A DNA stretch of 64,000 bases, from NCBI RefSeq assembly GCF_002847305.1, contig NZ_CP025408.1, positions 2,997,001-3,061,000 on the forward strand. Reading direction: 5' to 3'. Under the pieces are notes generated by a model, which had not been told where the DNA came from, did not search any database, and was given only the letters and a program-made list of their open reading frames with translations. This document shows, piece after piece, positions 49,673 through 59,844 of the stretch (positions within the stretch are counted from its first letter, which is position 1; the number at the start of each line of letters is the position of its first letter). Origin of the DNA: Paracoccus tegillarcae (GTDB taxonomy: Bacteria > Pseudomonadota > Alphaproteobacteria > Rhodobacterales > Rhodobacteraceae). The position numbers were made by a program, and so were the translations under genes.

Positions 49673-50080
49673 TTACTCGGCGGTGATCGTGACCATCACC
49701 AACTCGTCGTTGAGGCGGATCGGGCCGTCTTCGGTGGCGCCAAGCGTGTATTCAAACCCGCCCGTGGTCATACCGCCGTCTTCGCCATGGACCATCAGCA
49801 TCAGCATGTCGCCGCTGGCGACGTCTTCGGTCAGAATCGCTGCGACATCAGCGGTTTCACCCTCGCGGATGGGGGCGTAACCGACGACGGGGCCCGGCTT
49901 CATCTCGGCATCGGTGCGATGCACGACCAGCCAGCCATTCGCGGGTGCGACGACTTTGGTGGCGCTGACGACACCGTTGGCGACGCTTTGATCAGCGGCT
50001 TCAACCATCGGGGTCATGTCCTGCGCAAAAGCAGTGGTGGCAAGGCCAGTGGCCAGGGCGGCAATTGCAAAAACTTTCAT
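49673..50080 (-). CDS. Secreted DUF7282-like protein
   Basis: A 135-residue exported protein. The signal peptide is MKVFAIAALATGLATTAFA, followed by an all-beta domain with VEAADQSVANGVVSATKVVA and GWLVVHRTDAEMKPGPVVGY, then acidic EDVASGDMLMLMVHGEDGG. The pattern resembles DUF7282, a beta-sandwich seen in envelope proteins of unknown function. GGAGGATGAT precedes the ATG at 50080. It has its own terminator downstream. Confidence 0.75.
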   Translation of the reverse strand: MKVFAIAALATGLATTAFAQDMTPMVEAADQSVANGVVSATKVVAPANGWLVVHRTDAEMKPGPVVGYAPIREGETADVAAILTEDVASGDMLMLMVHGEDGGMTTGGFEYTLGATEDGPIRLNDELVMVTITAE

Positions 50081-50210
50081 ATCATCCTCCATTAGATGCT
50101 GACCAAATCTGGCCAGTTACTCCTATGCACGGAATGTGGCGCGCTAAGTTGCGGGCGCTGACGGTTTCGTGATCAGGTGGCGTTAACGCCGCATTAACCC
50201 TGACACGATA

Positions 50211-50522
50211 ATGCTGGCGGCCATGCGCTATTGGCTTTCCCTGCTGCTTATTCTTGCTGCCTGCGATAGGCCGCATCCCACCATGATGGGTGCGGTGCGC
50301 CATGAGGTCACGATCGAGGGCATTCGATTTGTGGTCTTTCAGAAAGGAAGTGAGGCAGAGGTGCTGCGCATGGGCTATCTGACCCGCAGTCAGCGCGGTG
50401 CGGTCCCGGCGTTGATGGTGCGGGCCGTGGCCCAGACGACAGGCTGCCGCGTGATCCCCGACAGCCTGCGCACCCGCATTCCGGGCGATACCGGCGAGGC
50501 GATGGTCGATCTGGACTGCTAA
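50211..50522 (+). CDS. Small predicted lipoprotein (up to 103 aa)
   Basis: A 99- to 103-residue protein with a lipoprotein signal YWLSLLLILAAC, so a lipid-linked Cys near residue 18. The mature part has HEVTIEGIRFVVFQKGSEAE and ends with TTGCRVIPDSLRTRIPGDTG, and two further Cys. Starts at 50211 or 50223 are both possible and neither has a clear ribosome site. The last four bases overlap the end of the convergent hydrolase gene. Function unknown. Confidence 0.7.
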   Translation: MLAAMRYWLSLLLILAACDRPHPTMMGAVRHEVTIEGIRFVVFQKGSEAEVLRMGYLTRSQRGAVPALMVRAVAQTTGCRVIPDSLRTRIPGDTGEAMVDLDC

Positions 50523-51292
50523 TCCTGCGGCAGAAAATCCGCGATGGCTTCGGCTGTCTCGGCGGGCTTGTCGCCATGCAGCCAGTGATCGGCGCCTTCG
50601 ATACGCTGGATTTTCGCCTGCGGGAACAGCCGCATGATTTCGGCCTCTCCGTTCGCATCGACATAATCGGACTGTGCGCCAGCCAGGCACAGAACCGGGC
50701 CAGAGAAATTGCCGGCTGTCACCTGATCGTCCGGCCAGCCGACCAATTTGTCCATCTGGTCGCGCAGCACCTTGAGGTTCAATGTCCAGCGCGGCGGCTG
50801 TGACTTGAGATCAAGCGATTGCAGGAAGAACGCGCGCAGGCTGGGGGCGTGCAAGGTTTCGGCCAGCCGGCGGTCAGCCTCTGATCGGCGGTCGACACCG
50901 CTCAGATCCAGTGCCTCCATCAGGTCGATATAGCCGCTTTGGTCATGGGTATAGGCAACCGGTGCGATATCCATCACCACCAGTCGATTGACCAGATCGG
51001 GCTGGGTCAGTGCCAGCATCATCGCGGCCTTGCCGCCCATGGAATGGCCAATCACATCAGCCTGACCGCCATTCGCCTCGATCACCTGTGCCAGATCATC
51101 CGCGAGTGCGGCGTAGCTGTGATCATCGTCGTGAAAACTGTCGCCATGATTGCGCATGTCGACGCTGATCACCCGGCGTCCTTCGTCCAGGCGTCGGGCG
51201 ATTCCACCCAGATTGCGTCCCTGTCCGAATAGCCCATGAGCCAGCAGGATCGGCGTGCCGGGCCCGTCGCCCGATATCGTTGTATTCAGCAT
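50519..51292 (-). CDS. Alpha/beta fold hydrolase (YbfF-like esterase)
   Basis: A 257-residue cytoplasmic serine hydrolase. The oxyanion-hole region is LLAHGLFGQGRN near residue 17, the nucleophile elbow VIGHSMGGKAAMM near 84, the catalytic Asp lies in LAGAQSDYVDANG near 205 and the His in IEGADHWLHGDKP near 232. RVISVDMRNHGDSFHDDDHS is typical of YbfF esterases. The substrate is not known. ATG codons at 51295 and 51307 are also possible. Confidence 0.88.
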   Translation of the reverse strand: MLNTTISGDGPGTPILLAHGLFGQGRNLGGIARRLDEGRRVISVDMRNHGDSFHDDDHSYAALADDLAQVIEANGGQADVIGHSMGGKAAMMLALTQPDLVNRLVVMDIAPVAYTHDQSGYIDLMEALDLSGVDRRSEADRRLAETLHAPSLRAFFLQSLDLKSQPPRWTLNLKVLRDQMDKLVGWPDDQVTAGNFSGPVLCLAGAQSDYVDANGEAEIMRLFPQAKIQRIEGADHWLHGDKPAETAEAIADFLPQD

Positions 51293-51351
51293 CATGGGCG
51301 GCACCATAGACCGGCTGGCGCCGGCCTGCCAACGCGTTTATGGTCCCGCTC

Positions 51352-51750
51352 ATGAGCAGGATTGCCGAAACACCCGATGATATCCGCGAGATGGCCGATG
51401 AGGTCGCGCGTCTGATGGTCGATCGCTTTGGCGGCGCGCGCCGGGGCGAGTTTCCGTCGCTGACTGATATGATCCGTCGACGCGGCGGGGCGCTGCCGCG
51501 CAGGCTGCGGGGGCAGGCGCGACAGTTGGCCAAGGCCGATCAGATGGTGGCCCAACCGCGTGCTGCGCTGCAGATGGACAAGCGGTCTGCATCGCGCGCT
51601 CATGCGGCGCTGTTGGCTCATCTGCGACCACTTGGCAGCGTCAGTCGGTGGAAGAACCGAACGGTGAATTTCGCGGCTTCGGTCGCGCTTGGTCTGCTGG
51701 TTCTGGCGGCTGTGGTGATCTGGGTGATGGTGCGGCGCGGTCATTTATGA
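51352..51750 (+). CDS. Hypothetical protein with C-terminal membrane helix
   Basis: A 132-residue basic protein. Residues 1-100 are helical and Arg-rich (ETPDDIREMADEVARLMVDR, then RRRGGALPRRLRGQARQLA), and a single membrane helix follows, [20 protein letters not shown], with a short basic tail. The layout suggests a tail-anchored cytoplasmic domain. ATG at 51340 is an alternative start. Its last 110 bases overlap the 3' end of the convergent DUF817 gene. No function known to me. Confidence 0.75.
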   Translation: MSRIAETPDDIREMADEVARLMVDRFGGARRGEFPSLTDMIRRRGGALPRRLRGQARQLAKADQMVAQPRAALQMDKRSASRAHAALLAHLRPLGSVSRWKNRTVNFAASVALGLLVLAAVVIWVMVRRGHL

Positions 51751-52576
51751 CCGCTGGCGCGGCCAGTGTCACGGTGACAAAGCTGACATAAAGCAGCAGA
51801 TACCACGACCCCATCTTGGCAAAGCTGACCATCTGCGCCTCATGCTGCCCGGCATATAGCCATGTGCCCGAACGCGTTCCGATATTCTCGGCGATCCACA
51901 GGAACAGGCTGGACAGGCCTGCCGCCAGAACCAACGGCATCCGGTAATAGCTGGTCAGCCTGAACCAGACCCATGTACGTCCATAGATGGCGATGGTCGC
52001 GGCAAACAGCAGCCAGCGGATGTCGGGCAGGAAATGATGCGCGAAGAAGTTCACATAGATTGCCACCGCCAGCCCGACCGTCAGCCAGAACGGCGGATAG
52101 GGCCGAAAGCGCATGTCAAAGATGCGCATCGCGCGGGCCATGAACGACCCGACGCTGGCATACATGAATCCCGAAAACAGCGGCACGCCCTCGATCCGGA
52201 ACAGCGCGGCTTCGGGATAGGACCATGATCCGGCCCAGGTCTTGAACAGCTCCATCGCGGTGCCGGTCAGGTGAAACAGCAGGATCACCCGCGCCTCGGC
52301 CCAGCTTTCCAGCCGAAAGATCAGAAACAGCGCCTGCACCGAGATCGCAAAGAGAAAGAGCGCATCATAGCGTTCAACGGGCCAACCCGGCTGCCAGATG
52401 GACTTGCTGACCAGAATGGCGATCAGCAGCAGCCCGCCAAACAGCGCGGCCCAGCCCATTTTCAGCGTGAACATCGCCAGATCGACAAGAGGGCCGGGCA
52501 AACGGGCGCGTGCCCAATCGCCAAGCCTGCGTTCAAGGCTGCGGGTCGTGTTGACCCGCAGATCAGGCGCCGTCAC
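51641..52576 (-). CDS. DUF817 family membrane protein
   Basis: A 311-residue polytopic protein with about eight membrane helices. [20 protein letters not shown] near residue 100 and [20 protein letters not shown] match DUF817. [20 protein letters not shown] and the helix ending at [20 protein letters not shown] are further conserved blocks. Function unknown. The Pro-rich C-terminal 25 residues are the part that overlaps the convergent gene. Its ATG overlaps the glyA stop by four bases. Confidence 0.88.
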   Translation of the reverse strand: MTAPDLRVNTTRSLERRLGDWARARLPGPLVDLAMFTLKMGWAALFGGLLLIAILVSKSIWQPGWPVERYDALFLFAISVQALFLIFRLESWAEARVILLFHLTGTAMELFKTWAGSWSYPEAALFRIEGVPLFSGFMYASVGSFMARAMRIFDMRFRPYPPFWLTVGLAVAIYVNFFAHHFLPDIRWLLFAATIAIYGRTWVWFRLTSYYRMPLVLAAGLSSLFLWIAENIGTRSGTWLYAGQHEAQMVSFAKMGSWYLLLYVSFVTVTLAAPAVINDRAAPSPRSPQPPEPADQARPKPRNSPFGSSTD

Positions 52577-53862
52577 ATGCCCTCATAAAGATGGAAGCGG
52601 GCGCAAAGTTCGGCCACCTCGGCCTTCACCTTGTCCTCGACCGCGGCATTGCCGTCTTCGCCATTGGCGGCAAGCCCGTCGACAACTTCGGTGATCCAGC
52701 GCGCGATCTGGCGGAACTCGTCTTCCTTGAAACCGCGCGTGGTGCCTGCCGGTGTGCCAAGGCGGATGCCCGAGGTCACGAACGGCTTTTCAGGATCAAA
52801 CGGCACGCCGTTCTTGTTGCAGGTGATATGTGCGCGGCCCAAGGCGGCCTCGGTTGCCTTGCCGGTCACGCTTTTGGGGCGCAGATCGGCCAGCATCAGG
52901 TGGTTGTCGGTGCCGCCCGAGACGATGTCGATGCCGCCCTTCATCAATTCATCCGCCATTGCCTGCGCGTTCTTGACGACCTGGGCTGCGTAATCCTTGA
53001 AGCTGGGGTCCAGCGCCTCTTTGAACGCCACGGCTTTGGCGGCGATGACATGCATCAGCGGGCCGCCCTGCAGGCCGGGGAACACGGCCGAGTTGATCTT
53101 CTTGGCAATGTCGGGGTTGTTGGTCAGCACCATGCCGCCGCGCGGACCGCGCAGTGATTTATGCGTGGTGGTGGTGACGACGTCGGCATGGGGCAGGGGC
53201 GAGGGGTGCTGCCCGCCTGCGACCAGACCAGCGATATGAGCCATGTCGACCATCAGATAGGCGCCGACCTCGTCCGCGATCTTGCGGAAGGCCGCCCAAT
53301 CCCAGACGCGGCTATAGGCGGTGCCGCCAGCCACGATCAGCTTGGGCTTGTTCTGGCGGGCGGATTCGGCAATCGCCTCCATATCCAGCAGTTGATCCTG
53401 CTTGCGCACGCCGTAGCTGACCACGTTGAACCACTTGCCCGACATGTTCACGGGCGAGCCGTGGGTCAGGTGACCGCCAGAGTTCAGGTCCAGCCCCATG
53501 AAGGTGTCGCCGGGCTTCAGCAGCGCCAGAAAGACCGCCTGGTTCATCTGGCTGCCGCTGTTCGGTTGAACGTTGGCGAATTCGCAGTTGAACAGTTCTT
53601 TGGCCCGGTCGATGGCCAGGTTTTCCACGATATCGACATATTGGCAGCCGCCGTAATAGCGCTTGCCCGGATAACCTTCGGCATATTTGTTCGTCAGAAC
53701 GCTGCCTTGCGCTTGCAGCACGGCGCGGCTGACGATGTTTTCCGATGCGATCAGTTCGATTTCGTCGCGCTGTCGGCCCAGTTCCTGACCAATGGCCTTG
53801 GCGATCGCGGGATCGCTGTCGGCCAGCGCTTCGGTAAAGAAATCATGTGTCTGGTTGTTCAT
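52573..53862 (-). CDS. glyA: Serine hydroxymethyltransferase
   Basis: A 429-residue PLP enzyme making glycine and 5,10-methylene-THF from serine. [20 protein letters not shown] near residue 36, [18 protein letters not shown] near 62, [20 protein letters not shown] near 207, and the PLP-binding Lys in [14 protein letters not shown] near 236 are all intact. GGGAGACAGCAG precedes the ATG. It supplies one-carbon units, and is coupled to DUF817 by overlap. Confidence 0.97.
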   Translation of the reverse strand: MNNQTHDFFTEALADSDPAIAKAIGQELGRQRDEIELIASENIVSRAVLQAQGSVLTNKYAEGYPGKRYYGGCQYVDIVENLAIDRAKELFNCEFANVQPNSGSQMNQAVFLALLKPGDTFMGLDLNSGGHLTHGSPVNMSGKWFNVVSYGVRKQDQLLDMEAIAESARQNKPKLIVAGGTAYSRVWDWAAFRKIADEVGAYLMVDMAHIAGLVAGGQHPSPLPHADVVTTTTHKSLRGPRGGMVLTNNPDIAKKINSAVFPGLQGGPLMHVIAAKAVAFKEALDPSFKDYAAQVVKNAQAMADELMKGGIDIVSGGTDNHLMLADLRPKSVTGKATEAALGRAHITCNKNGVPFDPEKPFVTSGIRLGTPAGTTRGFKEDEFRQIARWITEVVDGLAANGEDGNAAVEDKVKAEVAELCARFHLYEGM

Positions 53863-53969
53863 CTGCTGTCTCCCGGATCGACTGCTGCTGTCGCCGTCTC
53901 TTTAGCCGAGTGCCGCGGGTGTATAAACAGCGAATCCGACCTGAAACGGGCAGGAAGCGGTATCGCGCG

Positions 53970-55142
53970 TCAGTGCAGGCGTTCGGAGGGCAGAAACTGC
54001 GAAACCAGCCAGCCCATCATGATGCCGATCACCAGGGGCAGCGGGGCGAGATTGGTGACCATGAAGATCAGCACCAGCAACACGACCAGCGGCTTGTTCA
54101 TGCCGACCGTGCAGCAGGCAGCCACCCCGGCGGCGGCGGCGAGGCCCAGATCCATGCCGGGGATCATCGCGGCCAATGCAGCCCCCGCGGCAGCCCCGCC
54201 CATGGCCAGCGGCATGATCGGCCCGCCCAGCCATTTCGATGACAGGCACAGCGCCAGTGCCAGGACCTTCAGCAGCGCCAGCAGGACAAGATAGCCGGCC
54301 CCAAGGGCAGTGCCATGCTCTGACAGATGCGCCAATTCGTGCTGGCCGTTGAAACGCAGCACCGGGAAAGTCGCAGCCAACAGCGCAAAAACCGCCGTGC
54401 CCACGATCACCTGCAACCGGACATCGCGCGAGATGGCGCGTAGCCCGTGCGAAAACCAGTGCAGTCCACCGACATAAACGGCACCCGCCAGTGCGCCTGC
54501 CAGCCCTGCCGCAAGCGCGTGCAGCATTTGCAGCGGGGAAAAGGGCAGCGTGGTCGCCGGCAGCGGAATGCGCATACCGGGCCCATCGGGCAGAACCATG
54601 CCGGCCAGCATGATCCCGGCCAGCCCGGCCAATGCTGCCAGAACTAGCAGCGGCCAGGGCGCATCGGGGCCGTCATTGGTATAGCTGGCCGCACCGGGGG
54701 GTGAGCCATACAACCCGCCAAGCGCCCCTGCGGCACCGATCTGGCCGATCAGCTGCGCCTCTTTTACGTCCTGCGCAATCCGCATTGAAATCAGCGCCGA
54801 CAGCTCGGCCACCACTGCAAGAATGCCTGCCTCGGGGCCGATCGCGCCGCCGAAGCCGACCGAGACGATCCCCAATGCCGCCATGGATGCCGCCTTGCTG
54901 GGTGGCGCGCGCGCGCCTTCACGGCTTTGGTCAAGCTGGGTGTCGAAATCGTCGTCGGGAATGCGAAAGCGCAGCACGGCGATCAAGGCGCCGCCCGCCA
55001 GAATGGTCAGCGCGATCCGCAATGCACCCGGTTCACCGAACCAGATCAATTGCTCAAACGCGTGCATCAAGGTCAGGACGATTGCCGTCACCATGCCAGC
55101 CGCGAGCCCCAGCAGAACGGAGGTCAGAATTGGGCGCGTCAT
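53970..55142 (-). CDS. ClC-type chloride channel family protein
   Basis: A 390-residue membrane protein with ten or more hydrophobic helices. GFGGAIGPEAGILAVVAELS near residue 95 is the selectivity-filter/gating-Glu region in the divergent bacterial form resembling YfeO; the classic GREGP is not seen. GLYGSPPGAASYT follows near 140, and the second half ends LLVLIFMVTNLAPLPLVIG. Ion and mechanism (channel or antiporter) cannot be told. Start at 55142 has GAGGG upstream, preferred over an upstream in-frame ATG. Confidence 0.82.
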   Translation of the reverse strand: MTRPILTSVLLGLAAGMVTAIVLTLMHAFEQLIWFGEPGALRIALTILAGGALIAVLRFRIPDDDFDTQLDQSREGARAPPSKAASMAALGIVSVGFGGAIGPEAGILAVVAELSALISMRIAQDVKEAQLIGQIGAAGALGGLYGSPPGAASYTNDGPDAPWPLLVLAALAGLAGIMLAGMVLPDGPGMRIPLPATTLPFSPLQMLHALAAGLAGALAGAVYVGGLHWFSHGLRAISRDVRLQVIVGTAVFALLAATFPVLRFNGQHELAHLSEHGTALGAGYLVLLALLKVLALALCLSSKWLGGPIMPLAMGGAAAGAALAAMIPGMDLGLAAAAGVAACCTVGMNKPLVVLLVLIFMVTNLAPLPLVIGIMMGWLVSQFLPSERLH

Positions 55143-55276
55143 CACATCCCTCGCTTTGCAGTCTTTTTCCTGATTATGGCAAAGAATCGTGCCGGCGAAC
55201 ATAACCCCTTATCGGGGCTTGCCATCCTGCCCTGCAGCAGAAAAGCTGAGCGGGGATTTCGAGGGCGGTGAAAGCG

Positions 55277-56029
55277 ATGCGCAATATCATGTTCGTGGCA
55301 AGCGAGACGCCGGTGGCGCAGGACTCGCTGGCGCGGCTGACAGAGCGTTATGGTCAGGTGTCGCTTGATCAGGCCCAGGTAATTGTGGCGCTTGGCGGCG
55401 ATGGTCTGATGCTGGCCACCTTGCATCGCAACACGGGCCTGCCGGTCTACGGCATGAACCGCGGCACCATCGGCTTCATGATGAACGACTTTTCCGAAAA
55501 CGACCTGCCTGATCGCATCGCCCGGGCCGAGCCCACGGTGACCAACCCGCTGGCGATGCTGGCGGGTTCGGCAGACGGGCGCGAACAGCGCGCGCTGGCC
55601 ATCAACGAGGTCGCCCTGCTGCGCGCCGGCCCGCAGGCGGCCAAGCTGCAGATCACCGTCAATGGTCGCATCAGGATGGAAGAACTGGTCTGTGACGGGG
55701 CCTTGCTGTGCACGCCAGCGGGATCGACCGCCTACAATTATTCCGCCCATGGTCCCATCCTGCCGATGGGGTCCGATGTTCTGGCCCTGACCGCTATCGC
55801 GGCCTTTCGTCCGCGCCGCTGGCGTGGTGCGATCCTGCCAAAATCCGCGACGGTCCGCTTTGACGTGCTGGAACCGGACAAGCGCCCGGTCATGGCGGAT
55901 GCGGATTCGCGCGGTGTCGAGTCGGTGCAATGGGTCGAGATCCGGTCCGAACCTGCGATCGAGCATCACATCCTGTTCGATCCCGGCCACGGGCTGGAAG
56001 AGCGGCTGACCCGCGAACAGTTCGTCTGA
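55277..56029 (+). CDS. nadK: NAD kinase
   Basis: A 250-residue enzyme that phosphorylates NAD to NADP. The GGDG motif lies in VIVALGGDGLMLATLH near residue 36, followed by YGMNRGTIGFMMNDF near 60 and the second NAD-binding block CTPAGSTAYNYSAHGPILP near 150. ATG at 55277 is preferred; a GTG at 55268 is an alternative. It is divergent from the ClC gene and followed by prfC 98 bases later. Confidence 0.95.
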   Translation: MRNIMFVASETPVAQDSLARLTERYGQVSLDQAQVIVALGGDGLMLATLHRNTGLPVYGMNRGTIGFMMNDFSENDLPDRIARAEPTVTNPLAMLAGSADGREQRALAINEVALLRAGPQAAKLQITVNGRIRMEELVCDGALLCTPAGSTAYNYSAHGPILPMGSDVLALTAIAAFRPRRWRGAILPKSATVRFDVLEPDKRPVMADADSRGVESVQWVEIRSEPAIEHHILFDPGHGLEERLTREQFV

Positions 56030-56127
56030 CTTCTCCTTTGGGGCTCTCGGCGCCGCCGCGGTCTCAACGACCGACCGTTGATCGGGCCGCATTGCGCAGC
56101 CTCTCAACACAGACTACATCCGCGCCT

Positions 56128-57723
56128 ATGGAAAACCGCGCCGACCTCCCGCCCGAAATCGCCCGCCGCCGGACCTTTGCGATCATCTCGCATCCCGATG
56201 CCGGCAAGACGACACTGACCGAAAAATTCCTGCTGTTCGGCGGGGCAATCCAGATGGCCGGTCAGGTCCGTGCCAAGGGTGAGGCGCGGCGCACGCGCTC
56301 GGATTTCATGAAGATGGAACAGGATCGCGGCATTTCGGTCAGCGCATCGGCCATGTCGTTCGAATATGACGGGCATCGCTTCAATCTAGTCGATACACCG
56401 GGCCACAGCGACTTTTCCGAAGACACCTATCGCACACTGACCGCAGTGGATGCCGCGATCATGGTGATCGACGGGGCAAAAGGCGTCGAATCGCAGACAC
56501 GCAAGCTGTTCGAGGTCTGCCGTCTGCGCGATCTGCCGATCCTGACCTTCTGTAACAAGATGGACCGCGAAAGCCGCGATACATTCGAGATCATAGACGA
56601 GATACAGGAAAATCTGGCCATCGACGTGGCACCGGCAAGCTGGCCCATCGGCGTTGGCCGCGAATTCATCGGCGCCTATGATCTGCTGCATGACCGGCTG
56701 GAAATCATGGACCGGGCCGACCGCAACAAGGTTGCAGAAACGGTCAAGATCACCGGGCTCAATGATCCCAAGCTGGCCGATCATATCCCCGCAGACCTGC
56801 TGGAAAAGCTGCGCGAAGAGGTCGAGATGGCACGCGAATTGCTGCCGGCCTTTGATCGCAAATCATTCCTCGAAGGGCATCTGACGCCGATCTGGTTCGG
56901 CAGCGCCATCAACAGTTTCGGCGTGCGCGAGTTGATGGACGGAATCCGTCAATACGGCCCCGAACCGCAGCCGCAATTATCGGCAGAGCGTGAAATCGCG
57001 CCCGAGGAAAAGGCCGTCACCGGCTTTGTCTTCAAGGTGCAGGCGAATATGGACCCCAAGCACCGCGACCGTGTGGCCTTCGTGCGTCTGGCATCGGGTC
57101 ATTTCGAACGCGGCATGAAGCTGACGCATGTGCGCAGCAAAAAGCCGATGGCGATCAGCAACCCCGTGCTGTTTCTCGCCGCCGACCGCGAACTGGCGGA
57201 TGAGGCATGGGCCGGCGATATCATCGGCATCCCGAACCACGGCCAGTTGCGCATCGGTGACGCGCTGACCGAAGGCGAGGGGCTGCGCTTTACCGGTATT
57301 CCGTCCTTTGCGCCGGAACTGCTGCAATCGGTTCGCGCGGGCGATCCGATGAAGGCCAAGCATCTGGAAAAGGCGCTGATGCAATTCGCCGAAGAGGGTG
57401 CCGCCAAGGTTTTCAAGCCGATGATCGGGTCTGGCTTTATCGTCGGCGTCGTCGGCGCCCTGCAGTTCGAGGTGCTGGCCAGCCGGATCGAGATGGAATA
57501 CGGCATCCCCGTGCGGTTCGAGGCCAGCCAGTTCACCAGCGCCCGTTGGGTGACCGGCCCGACCGCCAAGCTTGACGGTTTCGCCAATGCCAACAAGCAG
57601 CACATGGCGACCGATCATGACGGAGACCCGGTTTTCCTGACGCGGTTGCAGTGGGATATCGACCGGGTGCAACGCGATCATCCCGATCTGAAACTGTCCT
57701 CGACCAAGGAAATGATGGTCTGA
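56128..57723 (+). CDS. prfC: Peptide chain release factor 3
   Basis: A 531-residue GTPase that recycles RF1/RF2 from the ribosome. G1 is [19 protein letters not shown] near residue 22, then GAIQMAGQVRAKG, switch RGISVSASAM, G3 LVDTPGHSDFSEDTYR, G4 FCNKMDRESRD. SWPIGVGREFIGAYDLLHD is characteristic of RF3 and separates it from EF-G. ATG at 56128 gives the family length; an upstream in-frame frame lacks homology. Confidence 0.96.
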   Translation: MENRADLPPEIARRRTFAIISHPDAGKTTLTEKFLLFGGAIQMAGQVRAKGEARRTRSDFMKMEQDRGISVSASAMSFEYDGHRFNLVDTPGHSDFSEDTYRTLTAVDAAIMVIDGAKGVESQTRKLFEVCRLRDLPILTFCNKMDRESRDTFEIIDEIQENLAIDVAPASWPIGVGREFIGAYDLLHDRLEIMDRADRNKVAETVKITGLNDPKLADHIPADLLEKLREEVEMARELLPAFDRKSFLEGHLTPIWFGSAINSFGVRELMDGIRQYGPEPQPQLSAEREIAPEEKAVTGFVFKVQANMDPKHRDRVAFVRLASGHFERGMKLTHVRSKKPMAISNPVLFLAADRELADEAWAGDIIGIPNHGQLRIGDALTEGEGLRFTGIPSFAPELLQSVRAGDPMKAKHLEKALMQFAEEGAAKVFKPMIGSGFIVGVVGALQFEVLASRIEMEYGIPVRFEASQFTSARWVTGPTAKLDGFANANKQHMATDHDGDPVFLTRLQWDIDRVQRDHPDLKLSSTKEMMV

Positions 57724-57765
57724 CGCAGCGGCCGCGCGGATTTCCGCGCGACTGCCCGTTTGTCC

Positions 57766-58818
57766 TCAGGCGGCGTTTGCCTTGTCCAGCATCTGATCGA
57801 CCATCGCATTCGCGATCTCGTTCGTGGTGCGGCCCTCGGCATCGGCGCGTTGCAGCATCTCTTGAACACGGCCCGCGATTCCGTCCAGCCGCGCGCGGCG
57901 GTAGTTTTCGCCGCGGCGATGGATCTCGCCGGCCGCGCTGATGATGCCGCCGGCATTCACCACATAATCGGGCAGATAGGTGATGCCGCGATCTTGCAGG
58001 ACGCGTGCCATCTCGGGCGTGGAAAGCTGGTTGTTCGCCGCGCCGCAGACCAGTCGCGCGGTCAGTTGCGGCACCGTACCGGCGTTCAGCGCGCCGCCAA
58101 GGGCACAGGGGGCAAAGATATCCATCTCTTGCTGAAAGACCTGATCGGGGGCGATCACCTCGGCGCCGAGCCGGGTCGATGCATCCTCGAGGGCGGCATC
58201 GTTGATGTCGGTCACGATCAGATGGGCACCGGCATCTTTCAGCTTTTCGGCCAGCGACATGCCGACATGGCCCAGACCCTGTACCAGAACCTTGCGTCCG
58301 GTCAGATCGTCGCTGCCAAAGACATGTGCTGCGCCAACTTTGAGACAGCGAAACACCCCTTCGGCAGTCCAAGGCGAGGGATCGCCCGAACCATGATCAC
58401 CGCCTGCCAGTCCGACGGCATAGCGCGTCTCTTCGGCGGCAAAGGCCATGTCCTCGGTCGAGATGCCGACATCCTCGGCGGTGTAATAGCTGCCTTGCAA
58501 CGACTCGACCGCACGACCAAAGGCACGCATCAGATCGGGTGTCTTGTCACGGCGCGCGTCGCCGATGATGACCGATTTGCCGCCGCCCAGACCCAGGTCG
58601 GCCATGGCGTTCTTGTAGGTCATGCCGCGCGCCAGCCGGGTCACGTCTGCCACGGCTTCGTCGTCGCTGGCATAGTCCCACATGCGGCAACCGCCAGCGG
58701 CCGGGCCAAGGGCCGTCGAATGGACGCAGATCAGGGCGCGCAGCCCGGCATCGCTGTCTTCGGCCAGCACCAGTCGTTCAAAATCGGGCTGTTCGAGTTC
58801 GGTCAGTTTCAGGCTCAT
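57766..58818 (-). CDS. Leucine/phenylalanine/valine-type amino-acid dehydrogenase
   Basis: A 350-residue NAD-dependent dehydrogenase that reversibly deaminates a branched-chain or aromatic amino acid. [20 protein letters not shown] near residue 38 is the substrate site, [19 protein letters not shown] near 66 carries the catalytic Lys, [16 protein letters not shown] near 140, and the NAD-binding [19 protein letters not shown] near 170. Which amino acid it prefers cannot be read. GGAGGAGACACC before the ATG decides the start against a long upstream extension. Confidence 0.92.
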   Translation of the reverse strand: MSLKLTELEQPDFERLVLAEDSDAGLRALICVHSTALGPAAGGCRMWDYASDDEAVADVTRLARGMTYKNAMADLGLGGGKSVIIGDARRDKTPDLMRAFGRAVESLQGSYYTAEDVGISTEDMAFAAEETRYAVGLAGGDHGSGDPSPWTAEGVFRCLKVGAAHVFGSDDLTGRKVLVQGLGHVGMSLAEKLKDAGAHLIVTDINDAALEDASTRLGAEVIAPDQVFQQEMDIFAPCALGGALNAGTVPQLTARLVCGAANNQLSTPEMARVLQDRGITYLPDYVVNAGGIISAAGEIHRRGENYRRARLDGIAGRVQEMLQRADAEGRTTNEIANAMVDQMLDKANAA

Positions 58819-59054
58819 CCCGGTGTCTCCTCCCTGAGGGCGCGCCATGACAGGGCGCAGAATGGGTGCAGAAATGCGGCATTGGAGGGGCATTGCAAGC
58901 CTAGCATCCTTTGCAAAGAAGCCTTCATTTTGCCGGTATTTTTTGGCCAATATGTCAGGCCTCCGCGCAATTTTCGGGAAGGGCGGCTGCGGGTTTCCGG
59001 TTGGCTTGCGGCCGGTCCGATTCGCTTTGCTTTGGCGATTGCCGCTGCGGTGCA

Positions 59055-59088
59055 AATGGAAACGCCGCAAGCGGATGGCTTGCGGCGT
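59055..59088 (-). terminator. Terminator after ssb
   Basis: ACGCCGCAAGC (59062-59072) pairs with GCTTGCGGCGT (59078-59088), 11 pairs with a five-base loop. On the minus strand TTTCCATTTG follows. It begins 26 bases after the ssb stop. Confidence 0.7.
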
Positions 59089-59114
59089 GGTCTGTCCGGA
59101 AAGGTGTGCTGAAG

Positions 59115-59630
59115 TCAGAACGGGATTTCGTCATCGTAATCTGACCGGCCACCGCCGCCGCCACTGCTGCTACCGCCGCCAGAGGACGGGCCGTCGCCAT
59201 ATCCGCCGCCCTGATCGCCATAGCCGCCACCGCTGCTGCCGCGTCCACCGCCGCCGCCCGAACCGCCGCCGCCTTCACCGCGGCCGTCCAGCATTGTCAG
59301 TTCGCTGCGGAAAGGGCGCAGCACGACCTCGGTCGAGTACCGATCGTTGCCCGCTTGGTCCTGCCATTTGCGGGTTTCCAGCTGGCCCTCGATATAGACC
59401 TTGCTGCCCTTCTTTAGATATTGTTCGGCAACGCGGCCAAGCGGTTCGGAAAAGATCGCCACCGAATGCCATTGGGTGCGTTCCTGACGCTCGCCGCTGT
59501 TGCGGTCTTTCCATTGTTCGGATGTGGCGATGCGCAGGTTTACCACCTTGCCGCCATTCTGAAAGGTCCGGACCTCGGGGTCCTGACCCAGATTGCCGAT
59601 CAGGATGACCTTGTTGACGCTGCCTGCCAT
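59115..59630 (-). CDS. ssb: Single-stranded DNA-binding protein
   Basis: A 171-residue SSB. The OB fold runs from [19 protein letters not shown] through [20 protein letters not shown] and [20 protein letters not shown] to about residue 110. A Gly/Ser-rich linker of about 55 residues follows, and the tip DDEIPF is the partner-binding peptide that recruits repair proteins. A strong hairpin terminator ends the gene. It is divergent from the lytic transglycosylase gene. Confidence 0.97.
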   Translation of the reverse strand: MAGSVNKVILIGNLGQDPEVRTFQNGGKVVNLRIATSEQWKDRNSGERQERTQWHSVAIFSEPLGRVAEQYLKKGSKVYIEGQLETRKWQDQAGNDRYSTEVVLRPFRSELTMLDGRGEGGGGSGGGGGRGSSGGGYGDQGGGYGDGPSSGGGSSSGGGGGRSDYDDEIPF

Positions 59631-59844
59631 ATTTGCCTCGAAGTTCTTGCGTGTCGTGTTGGTCTAACCCGTGCTGGCAGCAAGCGGCAAGCAGTAATAG
59701 ACGAGGCGGGATAGCTGTCGAAGGTCGTTCGAGGTAGGCAAGTTTCCGCCTATATGGGGCGGGGGTACAGGACCGAAATGCGACTTGCTGGCCCGATCAG
59801 CCATGGTGATGTATAGTTCGGTAAAAATCTGAGGGCGGTGACGA

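Noticed and set aside
58915..58960. Third possible copy of the ATATTT intergenic element (GCCGGTATTTTTTGGCC)
   Set aside because: Only part of the core is shared and the TGAAGAAG half is missing, so it was not counted.
59640..59760. Possible LexA site (GTTC repeats) upstream of ssb
   Set aside because: The second half-site does not occur at the seven-base spacing usual in alphaproteobacteria.
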